A stretch of DNA of 64,000 nt from an uncultured Aquimonas sp. (GTDB lineage Bacteria; Pseudomonadota; Gammaproteobacteria; Xanthomonadales; Xanthomonadaceae): assembly GCF_937888285.1 (NCBI RefSeq), contig NZ_CALART010000063.1, positions 1 through 64,000 of the forward strand, in the 5' to 3' direction. The notes below the pieces were generated by a model. That model did no database searches. It saw nothing but the letters and a program-made list of their open reading frames with translations, and was not told the DNA's origin. Positions 46,211-56,303 of this stretch are shown here, piece by piece. The stretch's first letter is position 1. Each line of letters opens with the position of its first letter. The translations under genes were made by a program, and so were the position numbers.

Positions 46211-46800
46211 ATGCGACCACCGTACTGCCGCCCGAGACCCGCCTGATCTGGATCGACCTGGAAATGACCGGGCTCGACACCGACCGCGACAGCATCATCG
46301 AGATCGCCACCCTGGTGACCGACAGCGAGCTCAATGTGCTGGCCGAGGGCCCGGAGATCGCCATCCGCCATCCGGTCGAGCGCCTGCAGGCGATGGACGA
46401 CTGGAACCGCGAGACCCACACGCGTTCCGGCCTGTGGCAGCGGGTGGTCGAGTCGCAGGTGTCGATGGCCGAGGCGGAGGCACGGACGATCGAGTTCCTG
46501 AAGGCCTGGGTGCCGGCCGGCAAGTCGCCGATGTGCGGCAACAGCATCTGCCAGGACCGTCGCTTCCTTGCCCGCGAAATGGTCGAGCTGGAGCGCTACT
46601 TCCACTACCGCAACCTCGACGTGTCGACAGTCAAGGAGCTGGCCAAGCGCTGGGCCCCGCAGGTCGCGCAGGGCCTGAAGAAGAACGGCGCGCATACCGC
46701 GCTGTCGGACATCCGCGAGTCGGTGGCCGAGCTGGCCTACTACCGCGGCTTCATGGGGGTGCTGGGCGGGGCGACGGCGGACGCTGAGGCTTCGGCCTGA
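46207..46800 (+). CDS. orn: Oligoribonuclease
   Basis: Orn degrades 2-5 nt RNA and the linear pGpG from c-di-GMP breakdown. The 197 aa product has the DEDDh motifs IDLEMTGLD, GNSICQDRRFL and HTALSDIRES with the histidine. The GTG start overlaps tadA's stop. It would complete c-di-GMP turnover for the cyclase at 13798-14691. Confidence 0.95.
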   Translation: MNATTVLPPETRLIWIDLEMTGLDTDRDSIIEIATLVTDSELNVLAEGPEIAIRHPVERLQAMDDWNRETHTRSGLWQRVVESQVSMAEAEARTIEFLKAWVPAGKSPMCGNSICQDRRFLAREMVELERYFHYRNLDVSTVKELAKRWAPQVAQGLKKNGAHTALSDIRESVAELAYYRGFMGVLGGATADAEASA

Positions 46801-46886
46801 GGCATCGGCCGCAACACGCTGGGGGCGAGCGCCCGGGCTGACGTCCGTGCGTCCGCGATCTGCCGAGCACGCGGCGTCATCTGGAC

Positions 46887-46923
46887 TTGCTGGCGGATGC
46901 GCTGCGCTTATCCGCCCTACGAC
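46887..46923. repeat. REP-like palindrome, copy 2
   Basis: Stem GGCGGA (46892-46897) / TCCGCC (46911-46916) around TGCGCTGCGCTTA. See 40103-40139 for the compensated base pair. The 286-base gap 46801-47086 otherwise holds no gene that I can support. Confidence 0.7.
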
Positions 46924-47086
46924 TCGGGTGACGCCATGCGGCGAACCAAGCAGCGGGCCTGTGTACGCGTAGGGCGCACAGGTGCAGCGCATGCGCCGGC
47001 CCTGGGCACTGCTCACGCTGTCCATCGCTGCGCGAACCACGGCTCTGGCGCCACAAGGCCGACATCAGCGCATGCGCCAGCAGCCC

Positions 47087-47911
47087 TCAGCCAATCAGCC
47101 CGTCGAACTCCACCGCCAGCTCGCGTGGGCTGGGCATGTCTTCGAGCAGGGCTTCGTCCAGCTCCAGCGCGTCCAGCACCTGCACCGGCAGGGTGCCGGC
47201 GATCTCGTCCGGCTCAAGGCTGTTCTCGTCGCAGCGGGCGCGCCAGGCGGCGATGTGGATGACCGCCGCCAGGCGGTCGAACTCGGCCAGCTCCAGCGGC
47301 TCGTTCCAGGCCTTGAGCGCCGCCGGGTAGGCCTTGGGAAAGCGCCACAGCTCGGCCAGACGCGCGCCGACCTGAGGAAAGCTGTAGCCGAAGGAGTGCC
47401 GCTCGACATCGCTGCGGCGTGGATCGAAAACGCCGGCCACGCGCGACACCGCCAGCATCTTCTCAGGCATCGCCGCGTGCATCACCAGTTGTCCGATGGC
47501 GTGCATCAGGCCGACGGTGAAGGCCTGGTTCGGATCGACGCCGGCGGGTTTGGCCAGCCAGCGGCCGATCACCGCGGCCTTCAGGCTGTAGCGCCAGAAC
47601 GCGGCGAGGTCGAGGCCGGGAATCGGACGGAAACTGCTGGTGAGCCCCGCGCTGATCACCAGCGTGCGCACGGTCGAGAAGCCCAGCATGCGCAGCGCGT
47701 CGTCGATGGTGCCGATCGGCCGCGGCGGGTGGTAATAGGCCGAGTTCGCCAGCCGCAGCAGGCGCGCCGACAGCACCGGGTCGGCGGCGATCTTCGGCGC
47801 CAGCTCGCCGATCAGCACGTTGTCGTCGTCGAGGCTGCTGATCAACTCCTGGACCACCTTGGGCACCGTCGGCAGGGCGCTGGCGTGGTCGAAGAGGGCG
47901 TCGAACTGCAT
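47087..47911 (-). CDS. HDOD domain protein
   Basis: 274 aa. The HDOD domain (about residues 12-205) shows LPTVPKVVQELISSLDDDN, ARLLRLANSAYYHPPRPIG, LGFSTVRTLVIS and HAIGQLVMHAAMPE. These proteins lack the HD-GYP catalytic pair and act as signalling scaffolds; some Xanthomonadales members affect motility and biofilm. ATG at 47911. It lies 41 bases upstream of the PilB/GspE-like gene stop, in the same direction and probably transcribed after it. Confidence 0.9.
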   Translation of the reverse strand: MQFDALFDHASALPTVPKVVQELISSLDDDNVLIGELAPKIAADPVLSARLLRLANSAYYHPPRPIGTIDDALRMLGFSTVRTLVISAGLTSSFRPIPGLDLAAFWRYSLKAAVIGRWLAKPAGVDPNQAFTVGLMHAIGQLVMHAAMPEKMLAVSRVAGVFDPRRSDVERHSFGYSFPQVGARLAELWRFPKAYPAALKAWNEPLELAEFDRLAAVIHIAAWRARCDENSLEPDEIAGTLPVQVLDALELDEALLEDMPSPRELAVEFDGLIG

Positions 47912-47951
47912 GCAGGACTCCGGCGAAAAACAGGGAAACAGGCGGGCGAGT

Positions 47952-49646
<1,695 letters not shown>

Positions 49647-49724
49647 CCGCCCTTCCCCTGTGGCCGGCGGCGCCGGCCCTGATTTCCAGTGCGCCCGCTC
49701 AGGGCGGTGTGGCCTTGACCGCGA

Positions 49725-50840
49725 TCAGACCGTGAGATCGATCTGCTGCACCACGCCGGCCGTCGCCGCCGTGCTCAGGTAGAGCCCAGTGCTGCGCACC
49801 TGGCCGAGATCGCTGTTGTTCGCGCCGCGCAGGTCGAAGGCGCTGCTGATCGGGCGCAGGCTGATCGCCGCCACGCCGGCGTCCTCCAGGGTCAGCAGCT
49901 GGCCGCCCTGGCGACGCTCCTCTTCCTCGCGCGAGCGGGTGCCGGTTTCCGGCGCGGTGGGGTCGGGCATCCACACCCGCAGCCGGCCGAAGATCGTGTC
50001 GCCGGAGTCGATCCAGCCGTTGCCGTCGGAATCGAAAGCCAGGAGCTCGCCGAAGCCGTCGCCGGTCTTCGCGCCGAACAGCTCGCTGCCGTCGTTGATG
50101 CGGCCATCGGCGTTGCGGTCGAAGGCCAGGAAGCCGCTGCCCGAGCGCAGCATCGGCAGGGCCTCGCTCTGGCCGTCGGCATCCAGGTCGAACGCGAAGC
50201 GCTGGTCGCTGAGCTGGGCCGCACGGCCGTCGAAGTTGATCACCAGCGGATCCTTGCGCTGGGCGGCAGCGCCGGCCTGCAGTCGCAGCTCGACGGTCTC
50301 GCTGTAGGCGCGCTCCATCGACAGATCGAGCGAGAAGCGGATGCGCGCGCCATCGGCGGTCAAGACCTCGCCCTGTGCGCTGACCGAGGTGCGCTCGTAC
50401 TCGCTGCGGGTGGCGCGGAACTGGTAGTCGAGGCTGAAGCCGGGGTCGGACCCGGCAGGCGCGGCTGCGGGCGACGGCCCCTGTGGGGCGGCAGCGGTGG
50501 TGGCCTCTGCTGAACCGCCCGAGGGCGCACTCAGCTGGCTGGCGTCGAACAGCTTCACCGGCCGTCCGGTGAGCGTCTCGATCAGGCGGATCAGCAGGCT
50601 CAGGTTGGGATCGTTGCGCGCGCCCGCTTCATCGGTGGCGGCGACTTCCTCCGGCGCCAGCAGCGGCGATTCGCCGGCGCCGACCTGCAGGGCCAGCTCG
50701 CGGCCGCGGGCGGACAGTTCGATTTCAGGGCGGGCCTGTGGCGCAGGCCCAATGCGCAGCGCCAGCCGCTCCTCACGGGTTTCCGTTTGTCGGAACTCGC
50801 GCGCGGACGCGAGCTGCAGTTCGGTGGCGACGATGCGCAT
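49725..50840 (-). CDS. Uncharacterised protein with EF-hand-like calcium loops
   Basis: 371 aa, no signal peptide. The C-terminal half has FDLDADGQSEALPML, DRNADGRINDGSELFG and DSDGNGWIDSGDTIF, calcium-binding DxDxDG loops of the kind found in secreted VCBS or EF-hand proteins. The same module occurs in other proteobacterial proteins of unknown role. The middle is Ala/Pro-rich. It is the gene upstream of the ATPase, same direction, with 78 bases between them. Confidence 0.72.
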   Translation of the reverse strand: MRIVATELQLASAREFRQTETREERLALRIGPAPQARPEIELSARGRELALQVGAGESPLLAPEEVAATDEAGARNDPNLSLLIRLIETLTGRPVKLFDASQLSAPSGGSAEATTAAAPQGPSPAAAPAGSDPGFSLDYQFRATRSEYERTSVSAQGEVLTADGARIRFSLDLSMERAYSETVELRLQAGAAAQRKDPLVINFDGRAAQLSDQRFAFDLDADGQSEALPMLRSGSGFLAFDRNADGRINDGSELFGAKTGDGFGELLAFDSDGNGWIDSGDTIFGRLRVWMPDPTAPETGTRSREEEERRQGGQLLTLEDAGVAAISLRPISSAFDLRGANNSDLGQVRSTGLYLSTAATAGVVQQIDLTV

Positions 50841-50931
50841 GGCTGGCTCCCCAAGGTGATCGCGGAAGCGGAGTTCCGCTGGACGGAGTAGCGGCCGGGG
50901 CTGGGGAAACTTGAGGGCCGGGTTGCGCCAG

Positions 50932-51025
50932 TGGTGCGCGACACGCGCACCCTACGATCGCGCGCGACGCCAAACCCCAATCGAAACCCGGGCCACAGCC
51001 CGTAGGGTGCGCCTGTGGCGCACCA
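50932..51025. repeat. Inverted pair of REP-like palindromes
   Basis: TGGTGCGC...GCGCACCCTACG (50932-50956) and its inverted relative CGTAGGGTGCGC...GCGCACCA (51001-51025) agree in 23 of 25 bases when one is reverse-complemented. Each arm is itself a hairpin. The rest of the 340-base gap (50841-51180) holds no gene that I can support, and probably contains the promoters of both divergent genes. Confidence 0.75.
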
Positions 51026-51180
51026 ATGCCCGCGCCGCGATCCCGCAGATCCGGGCAGAGAGATCGGCCTGCCCCGATCCGGGCTCGAACGGGAAACCTT
51101 CGGCCGAGACTGTGAACCGTCGCTTCTCCATGCAGCCGCGCTGCTACGCTTCGGCGCTTGCCTACGCGATGGACGCCTGC

Positions 51181-52983
51181 ATGACACCGAGCCCCCTGGT
51201 CGATCTCCGCAATCAGCAGTTCATGCTCAATGACGTGTTCGACCTGCCGGCCCTGCTGCGCCTGCCGGCGTTCGCCGAACATGGCGAGGACGCGGTCGCG
51301 GCAGTGCTTGATGCCGCGCATGCGCTGGCCGCGGAAGTCTTCCTGCCGCAGGCCGCCGAGGCCGATCGCGAGGAGCCGCGCTTCGTCGATGGCGAGGTGC
51401 TGCTGCCGGCGTCAACCCGCGAGGTGACGCGGGCCTACGCCGAGGGCGGCTTCAACGCCGCTGCCGCGCCTGTCGACCACGGTGGCCTCGGCCTGCCCTA
51501 CACCGTGGCGCTGGCCGCCGACGGCCTGTTCATGGGCGCCAACACCGCCGCTGCCGGCTACGGCCTGCTGACCCGCGGTGCCGCGCATCTGCTGCTGGCC
51601 CACGGCTCGCCCGAACAGATCCGCCGCTACGCCGAACCGCTGCTGGCCGGACGCTTCTTCGGCACCATGTGCCTGTCCGAGCCGCAGGCCGGCAGCTCGC
51701 TGGGCGACATCCGCACGCGCGCGATCCCGCAGGCCGACGGCAGCTATCGCCTGGAGGGCCAGAAGATGTGGATCTCCAGCGGCGAACACACGCTGGGCGA
51801 GACCATCATTCATCTCGTTCTGGCGCGCATCGAAGGGGCACCTGCCGGCACCCGCGGCATCAGCCTGTTCGCGGTGCCCCGCAACCACATCGGCGCCGAT
51901 GGGCAAGTCGGCGAGCGCAACGATGTGCAGCTGGCGGGCCTGAACCACAAGCTGGGCCAGCGCGGCATCGTCAACACGGTGCTGAAGTTCGGCGAGCGCG
52001 GCGCGTGCGTGGCCGAGCTGGTCGGCCAGCCGCAGCAGGGCCTGGCGGCGATGTTCCACATGATGAACGAGGCGCGCATCGGCGTCGGCATCGGCGCGAT
52101 CATGCTGGCCTACCGCGGTTATCTGTATGCGCTGCAGTACGCGCGAGAGCGCCTGCAAGGGCGGCCGGTCGACAACCGTGACCCGGAATCCAAGCCCGTC
52201 GCCATCATCGAGCACGCCGACGTGCGCCGCCTGCTGCTGCGTCAGCGCGCCCTGGTCGAAGGCGGCTACGCGCTGTGCCTGTACGCGGCCAGCCTGGTCG
52301 ATCTGAAAGCGCATGCAGTGAACGAAAGCGAGCGTAGCGAAGCCGGGCGTCTGCTCGACCTGTTGACGCCGATCGTCAAGGGCTGGTGCTCGGAGTTCGG
52401 CGTGCAGGCCTCGGACCACGCGATCCAGGTGTTGGGCGGCTACGGCTACACCCGCGAGTACCCGGTGGAGCAACTCTGGCGCGACAACCGCCTGAACCCG
52501 ATCCACGAGGGCACCAACGGCATCCAGGCCATCGACCTGCTGTCGCGCAAGGCGATGGCGGAGCAGGGCGCGGCGCTGCGTCTGCTGGGCCAGCGCATCG
52601 AGGCCACGCTGGGCGAGGCCGCCATGTACCCGGACTGGATCGAAGCCACCGTCGTGCTGCGCGTACTGACCCAGAAGGTCGGCGTCACCGCCGCCAGCGT
52701 CGCCAGCCGCATGCAGCGCGGCGAGGCCGGTCTCGCGCTGGCAAATGCCAGCCACTACCTGCACGCCGCCGGCCACGCGGTGGTCGGCTGGCTGTGGCTG
52801 AAGCAGGCCCTGGTCGCGCAGAAGAAGCTCGACGCAGGGCAGGGCGATGCCGACTTCCTGCGCGGCAAGCTGCAGACCTGCCGCTACTTCCTCAAGCAGG
52901 AGCTGCCGACCGCGATGCATGCGATCGGTCTGGTCGCAGGCTTCGAGGACTCGTTCTTCGCGATGCGCGGAGAGTGGTTCTAG
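51181..52983 (+). CDS. Acyl-CoA dehydrogenase, DmdC-type
   Basis: 600 aa FAD-dependent acyl-CoA dehydrogenase, the long form with an extra C-terminal domain as in DmdC-like enzymes. Motifs: MCLSEPQAGSSLGDIRTRA (FAD/substrate loop), DHAIQVLGGYGYTREYPVEQ, and IHEGTNGIQAID, where the Glu is the likely catalytic base. The substrate could be a fatty acyl- or methylmercaptopropionyl-CoA; it is not readable. ATG at 51181. The stop codon TAG (52981-52983) is the first triplet of the 162-base dispersed element. Confidence 0.9.
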   Translation: MTPSPLVDLRNQQFMLNDVFDLPALLRLPAFAEHGEDAVAAVLDAAHALAAEVFLPQAAEADREEPRFVDGEVLLPASTREVTRAYAEGGFNAAAAPVDHGGLGLPYTVALAADGLFMGANTAAAGYGLLTRGAAHLLLAHGSPEQIRRYAEPLLAGRFFGTMCLSEPQAGSSLGDIRTRAIPQADGSYRLEGQKMWISSGEHTLGETIIHLVLARIEGAPAGTRGISLFAVPRNHIGADGQVGERNDVQLAGLNHKLGQRGIVNTVLKFGERGACVAELVGQPQQGLAAMFHMMNEARIGVGIGAIMLAYRGYLYALQYARERLQGRPVDNRDPESKPVAIIEHADVRRLLLRQRALVEGGYALCLYAASLVDLKAHAVNESERSEAGRLLDLLTPIVKGWCSEFGVQASDHAIQVLGGYGYTREYPVEQLWRDNRLNPIHEGTNGIQAIDLLSRKAMAEQGAALRLLGQRIEATLGEAAMYPDWIEATVVLRVLTQKVGVTAASVASRMQRGEAGLALANASHYLHAAGHAVVGWLWLKQALVAQKKLDAGQGDADFLRGKLQTCRYFLKQELPTAMHAIGLVAGFEDSFFAMRGEWF

Positions 52984-53142
52984 GGCAGTGCTGAAGACTT
53001 CAGCGCTGTCGCGCGCCATGGAGGGCGCGCCCTTGGATCGAGCACGGAAGTGCTTGATCCAGCGAAAGCGAGTCCGGACCTGTGCCGGACTCGCGACCAC
53101 TGAACAAGGCCAGGAGGGACTTGATCGGTATTGCCGCAGGGC
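52981..53142. repeat. 162-base multi-hairpin dispersed element, copy B
   Basis: It is the reverse-oriented twin of 6876-7037, equal in length. Stems seen here: GCTGAAG/CTTCAGC, GCGCGCC/GGGCGCGCC, GGATC-AGCAC/GTGCT-GATCC and a perfect 9-base CGAGTCCGG/CCGGACTCG. It lies between the convergent acyl-CoA dehydrogenase and lysR genes, the same convergent setting as copy A, and starts exactly with the TAG stop codon of the gene entering it. Confidence 0.82.
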
Positions 53143-53208
53143 GGGGCGTGTAGCCCTGGCGGATCGGCTCACCGGTGGCTCAAGCACGTTGGCCGTGGCC
53201 CGGCCTGC

Positions 53209-54174
53209 TCACTCCGGTTCGCGGATGTTCGCCGGCGTACCATCGCTCCGCTGCTTCGGAACATGGAACCCGATCGGCTGCCGGGCGATCAGCTCGACGA
53301 CCCAGTCGATGAACGCGCGCAGCTTGCGGCTGACGTGGGGGCTCTGCGGATAGGCCAGGTAAAGCGGCATCGGTTCGATCTGCCACCCTGCGAACAGCGG
53401 GATCAGCTGGCCGCGCTGCAGCGGCGCGCTGGCCATGTACTCGGGTAGCCAGAGCACCCCGAGGCCAGCAATGCCCGCGGCGAGGTAGGCATTGCCGTCG
53501 TCGACGATCAGCGTCTGCCGCCCCCGCAGCGCGTGGCGCGTCCCATCGCGCTGCAGCACAGGGCGCAGGGGCTGGCCGACGCGCGAGCCGCGATAGCCGA
53601 TCAGCACATGGGCGCCCTCGTCCAGAGTCGCGGGTGAATCCGGTATGCCGGCGCGCTGCAGATACGCCGGCGCGGCGTACACGCCCATCGACAGCTCCGC
53701 CAGCTGGCGCGCGCGCAGGTGGGGCTCGGTTAGCGGGCCGCCGCGGATCACGCAGTCGACGTTCTCGTCGATGAGGTCCACCCGGCGATCGCTGGCGCCC
53801 AGATCGAGCTGGATCTCGGGAAAGCGTGCCTGGAACTCGACCAGCGCCGGCAGCAGCACAAGGCTCGCGAACGGCGCCGGCACGTCCACGCGCAGACGCC
53901 CGCGGGGGGCCGTCGAAGCCGCGGAGACACTGGTCTCGGCATCGTCCAGTTCGGCGAGCAGGCGCTGCGCGCGCTCGTAAAAGGCCGCGCCCGCTTCGGT
54001 CGCGGCCACCCTGCGCGTGCTGCGGTGGAGCAGCTTGACGCGCAGGTGCCCCTCCAGCTGCTGGATGAGCTGGGTCACCCGCGCCTTGCTGGTCTGCAGG
54101 GTCTGCGCGGCGCGCGTGAAGCTGCTCGTTTCCACCACGCGCACGAAGGCCTGCAGCGCTTCGAATCGGTCCAT
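53209..54174 (-). CDS. LysR-family transcriptional regulator
   Basis: 321 aa. The N-terminal winged HTH (1-60, MDRFEALQAFVRVVETSSFT and RAAQTLQTSKARVTQLIQQLE) is followed by a periplasmic-binding-like effector domain. ATG at 54174 is the family start. It is divergent from the RidA-like gene, with a perfect inverted repeat in the shared promoter region (54200-54218), so it likely regulates itself and that gene. Confidence 0.93.
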   Translation of the reverse strand: MDRFEALQAFVRVVETSSFTRAAQTLQTSKARVTQLIQQLEGHLRVKLLHRSTRRVAATEAGAAFYERAQRLLAELDDAETSVSAASTAPRGRLRVDVPAPFASLVLLPALVEFQARFPEIQLDLGASDRRVDLIDENVDCVIRGGPLTEPHLRARQLAELSMGVYAAPAYLQRAGIPDSPATLDEGAHVLIGYRGSRVGQPLRPVLQRDGTRHALRGRQTLIVDDGNAYLAAGIAGLGVLWLPEYMASAPLQRGQLIPLFAGWQIEPMPLYLAYPQSPHVSRKLRAFIDWVVELIARQPIGFHVPKQRSDGTPANIREPE

Positions 54175-54199
54175 GCAGGGCGTCGGATCAGGGCGGGAT

Positions 54200-54218
54200 T
54201 GTTTGGATTCTACAAACA
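54200..54218. promoter_or_regulatory. Candidate LysR operator
   Basis: TGTTTG (54200-54205) and CAAACA (54213-54218) form a perfect inverted repeat around a 7-base spacer, with T-N11-A spacing inside. It lies 26 bases before lysR and 84 bases before the RidA-like gene, the usual place for a LysR site in a divergent promoter. Confidence 0.6.
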
Positions 54219-54302
54219 GTGAAGCGCGCCGCGCGGTGCTTATCGCCCACGCCCGCAGCGCCGACACTGCTCGCACCTCCTCCCCAACGGACCCCCGCCG
54301 CC

Positions 54303-54698
54303 ATGAACCTCGCCCGCCAGGCTGTCTTTCCCGAGGGTCGGCACGCCCTCTACGCCCTGCACGGCTATTCCGCCGCGATCCGCTCCGGCGACCTGCTGTT
54401 CGTCTCCGGCCAGGTCGGCAGCCGCAGCGACGGCAGCCCCGAGCCCGACTTCGAGGCCCAGGTGCGGCTCGCCTTCGCCAACCTTGAGGCCACGCTCAAG
54501 GCGGGCGGCTGCACGCTGGACGACATCGTCGACGTCACCAGCTTCCATACCGATCCCGAGCGGCAGCTCGCCACCGTGCTCGCAGTGAAGAGCGAAGTCT
54601 TCGCGCAGCCGCCGTATCCGAACTGGACGGCGATTGGGGTCACCTGGCTGGCCGGCTTTGACTTCGAGATCAAGGTGATCGCCCGCATTCCCGGCTGA
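54303..54698 (+). CDS. RidA/YjgF-family protein
   Basis: 131 aa. RidA proteins deaminate reactive enamine/imine intermediates or act on related substrates. The product has the family's hallmark SGQVGSRSDGS, the FANLEATLKAGGC helix and the NWTAIGVTWLAG ending with an Arg nearby. Typical trimer-forming RidA features, though the exact subgroup is unclear. It is divergent from the LysR gene and probably its target. Confidence 0.85.
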   Translation: MNLARQAVFPEGRHALYALHGYSAAIRSGDLLFVSGQVGSRSDGSPEPDFEAQVRLAFANLEATLKAGGCTLDDIVDVTSFHTDPERQLATVLAVKSEVFAQPPYPNWTAIGVTWLAGFDFEIKVIARIPG

Positions 54699-54796
54699 GG
54701 CCACGCGGACGGCAGCGTGCCTGCGCGCTGCCGCGCCAGCGCGACTGGCGGTCTCCACGGGGTCCGCGCCCGCTTGCGTGGCTGGGCGCGAAGCGA

Positions 54797-54820
54797 ATAC
54801 GATTCGTATATGTTTCGTAT
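54797..54820. promoter_or_regulatory. Candidate operator of the ParD-like gene
   Basis: ATACGA-T-TCGTAT (54797-54809) is a perfect 6+6 inverted repeat around one base, and a third half-site TTCGTAT lies at 54814-54820, covering the expected promoter just before the ParD-like start. This suits binding of the ParD-like protein to its own promoter. Confidence 0.6.
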
Positions 54821-54832
54821 CTTGAGGCGCGC

Positions 54833-55045
54833 ATGGGCATCGTGAACATCGACGACGAGCTGCACGACCAGCTGCGCAAGGCCAGCGCGGTCTCGTGCCG
54901 CTCCATCAACGCGCAGGCGGCCTTCTGGATCCGCATCGGCATGCTCTGCGAGCTCAACCCCACGCAGAGCTACAGCGAGATCGTCGCGGCCGAACTGAGG
55001 TCCGCCGGCGTCGAGCCCCAGCCCATGCGATTGGCAAGGGCGTGA
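54833..55045 (+). CDS. ParD-like antitoxin family protein
   Basis: 70 aa with a ribbon-helix-helix pattern (IVNIDDELHDQLRKASAVS, then the SINAQAAFWIRIG helix), typical of the ParD_like family of antitoxin-related regulators. No toxin gene adjoins it. The stop overlaps the start of a methionine aminopeptidase gene (GTGA), so the two are translationally coupled. GAGG lies 6 bases before the ATG, directly after the operator repeats. Confidence 0.82.
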   Translation: MGIVNIDDELHDQLRKASAVSCRSINAQAAFWIRIGMLCELNPTQSYSEIVAAELRSAGVEPQPMRLARA

Positions 55046-55809
55046 TCAAGCGACCCGAAGAAATCAACCTGCTTGCGGAGGCGGGTCGGCTGTTGGCGCA
55101 GGTGTTCGAGTATCTCGATGGCCTTGAGCTCATCGGCCTGTCGACCCTGCAGGTCAATGACCGGGTCGATGACTTCATCGTCAATGCGCTCAAGGCGCGC
55201 CCGGCCAGCAAGGGGCAGTACGGCTACGCCTATGCGCTCAATGCCTCGCGCAACCAGGTGGTCTGCCACGGCGTGCCCTCGGCAGCCGATATCCTGCAGG
55301 ACGGCGACATCGTCAACTTCGACATCACCCTGGAAAAGCACGGCTACATCGCCGACTCCAGCAAGACCTATGTGCTGGGCGCGGCCTCGCAGCCGGCCCG
55401 GCGTCTCGTGCAGACGACCTACGAAGCGATGTGGAAGGGCATCCAGGCCGTGCGCCCGGGCGCACGGCTCGGCGACGTCGGCCACGCCATCGAGCGGCAC
55501 GCCCGCCGGTACGGCTATTCGATCGTCCGCGACTACTGCGGCCACGGCATCGGGCGCGAGATGCACGAGCCACCGCAGGTGCTGCACTTCGGCAAGCCGC
55601 ACACCGGCCTTGTCCTGCGCGAAGGCATGGTGTTCACCATCGAACCGATGTTGAACCAGGGGCGGCGCACCGTGGATACGCTGGAAGATGGCTGGACCGT
55701 CGTCACCCGCGATGGGCTGCTGTCCGCGCAGTTCGAACACACCGTCGCGGTGACCGATCGCGGCGTGCGCGTGCTGACCTTGCGTCCGGGCGAGACGGCT
55801 CCGCATTGA
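55042..55809 (+). CDS. map: Methionine aminopeptidase type I, coupled to a ParD-like gene
   Basis: 255 aa. All five metal ligands of type I MetAP can be placed: VNFDITLE (Asp), YIADSSK (Asp), GHGIGREMHEPP (His), FTIEPM (Glu) and QFEHTV (Glu), and the His for substrate in VVCHGVPS. The start is GTG overlapping the ParD-like stop. Whether it is the cell's main MetAP or a second copy cannot be seen; a map gene next to rpsB would be the housekeeping copy. Pairing with a ParD-like gene hints at a regulated, stress-linked role. Confidence 0.88.
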   Translation: MIKRPEEINLLAEAGRLLAQVFEYLDGLELIGLSTLQVNDRVDDFIVNALKARPASKGQYGYAYALNASRNQVVCHGVPSAADILQDGDIVNFDITLEKHGYIADSSKTYVLGAASQPARRLVQTTYEAMWKGIQAVRPGARLGDVGHAIERHARRYGYSIVRDYCGHGIGREMHEPPQVLHFGKPHTGLVLREGMVFTIEPMLNQGRRTVDTLEDGWTVVTRDGLLSAQFEHTVAVTDRGVRVLTLRPGETAPH

Positions 55810-55835
55810 GATCGAAGAGCCTGGATTGAAGAGCC

Positions 55836-55856
55836 GGGATTGGGGATTCGGGATTG
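55836..55856. repeat. GGGATT-type repeat, third site
   Basis: Three 7-8-base units of the GGGATTC/GGGATTGG family, directly after the map gene; see 5429-5479 and 13664-13792. It begins a 494-base gap (55810-56303) that is filled by repeats and holds no gene that I can support. Confidence 0.65.
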
Positions 55857-55939
55857 AGAATTCGCCCACAGCCGTGCAGATCAGCTCCAGACGGCCGCTG
55901 CCGGTGTCAGCTGTGTGCGGGGAGACGGTCTGTCTCTTG

Positions 55940-56264
55940 AGAGCTTCAAAGCCCCGCGCGGCGGCCCCGGTGATCATGAAGAGACCTTGATTCGTCATCC
56001 CCGCGAAGAGCCTGCCCTCGCGAAGGCGGGGGCGGGGATCCAGGACTCGTGCGACTGCGGCAAGCGACACTGGGCCCCCGCCTTCGCGGGGCGACGGTAC
56101 TGGCTGATGCGCCGAGCGATCGGTTTCTCGAGCACTTCTCAGCCCTGCGCGGCGGACCCGGTGATCTTGAAGACACCTTGATTCGTCATCCCCGCGAATG
56201 CGGGGATCCAGGAGTCGTGCGACTGCGGCGAGCGACACTGGGCCCCCGCCTCCGCGGGGGCGAC
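55940..56264. repeat. Two tandem copies of a ~140-base repeat with ATCCCCGC/GCGGGGAT palindromes
   Basis: Unit 1 (about 55940-56096) and unit 2 (about 56127-56264) share GCGCGGCGG, CCCGGTGAT, CTTGATTCGTCATCCCCGCG, CAGGA.TCGTGCGACTGCGGC and GCGACACTGGGCCCCCGCC. Unit 2 contains the perfect palindrome ATCCCCGCGAATGCGGGGAT (56188-56207). A shorter diverged copy lies at 58180-58250. This is a common repeat type in Xanthomonadales and other proteobacteria. Confidence 0.75.
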
Positions 56265-56303
56265 GATCAGTGGGGCTGCACGTGTTCTGCTTCTCGAGAG
56301 GCT

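Noticed and set aside
54833..55809. Classical ParDE toxin-antitoxin module
   Set aside because: No ParE/RelE-type toxin is adjacent; the partner gene is a complete methionine aminopeptidase.
55940..56264. CRISPR array
   Set aside because: Only two long tandem units with palindromes and no unique spacers of regular length; no cas genes in the window.
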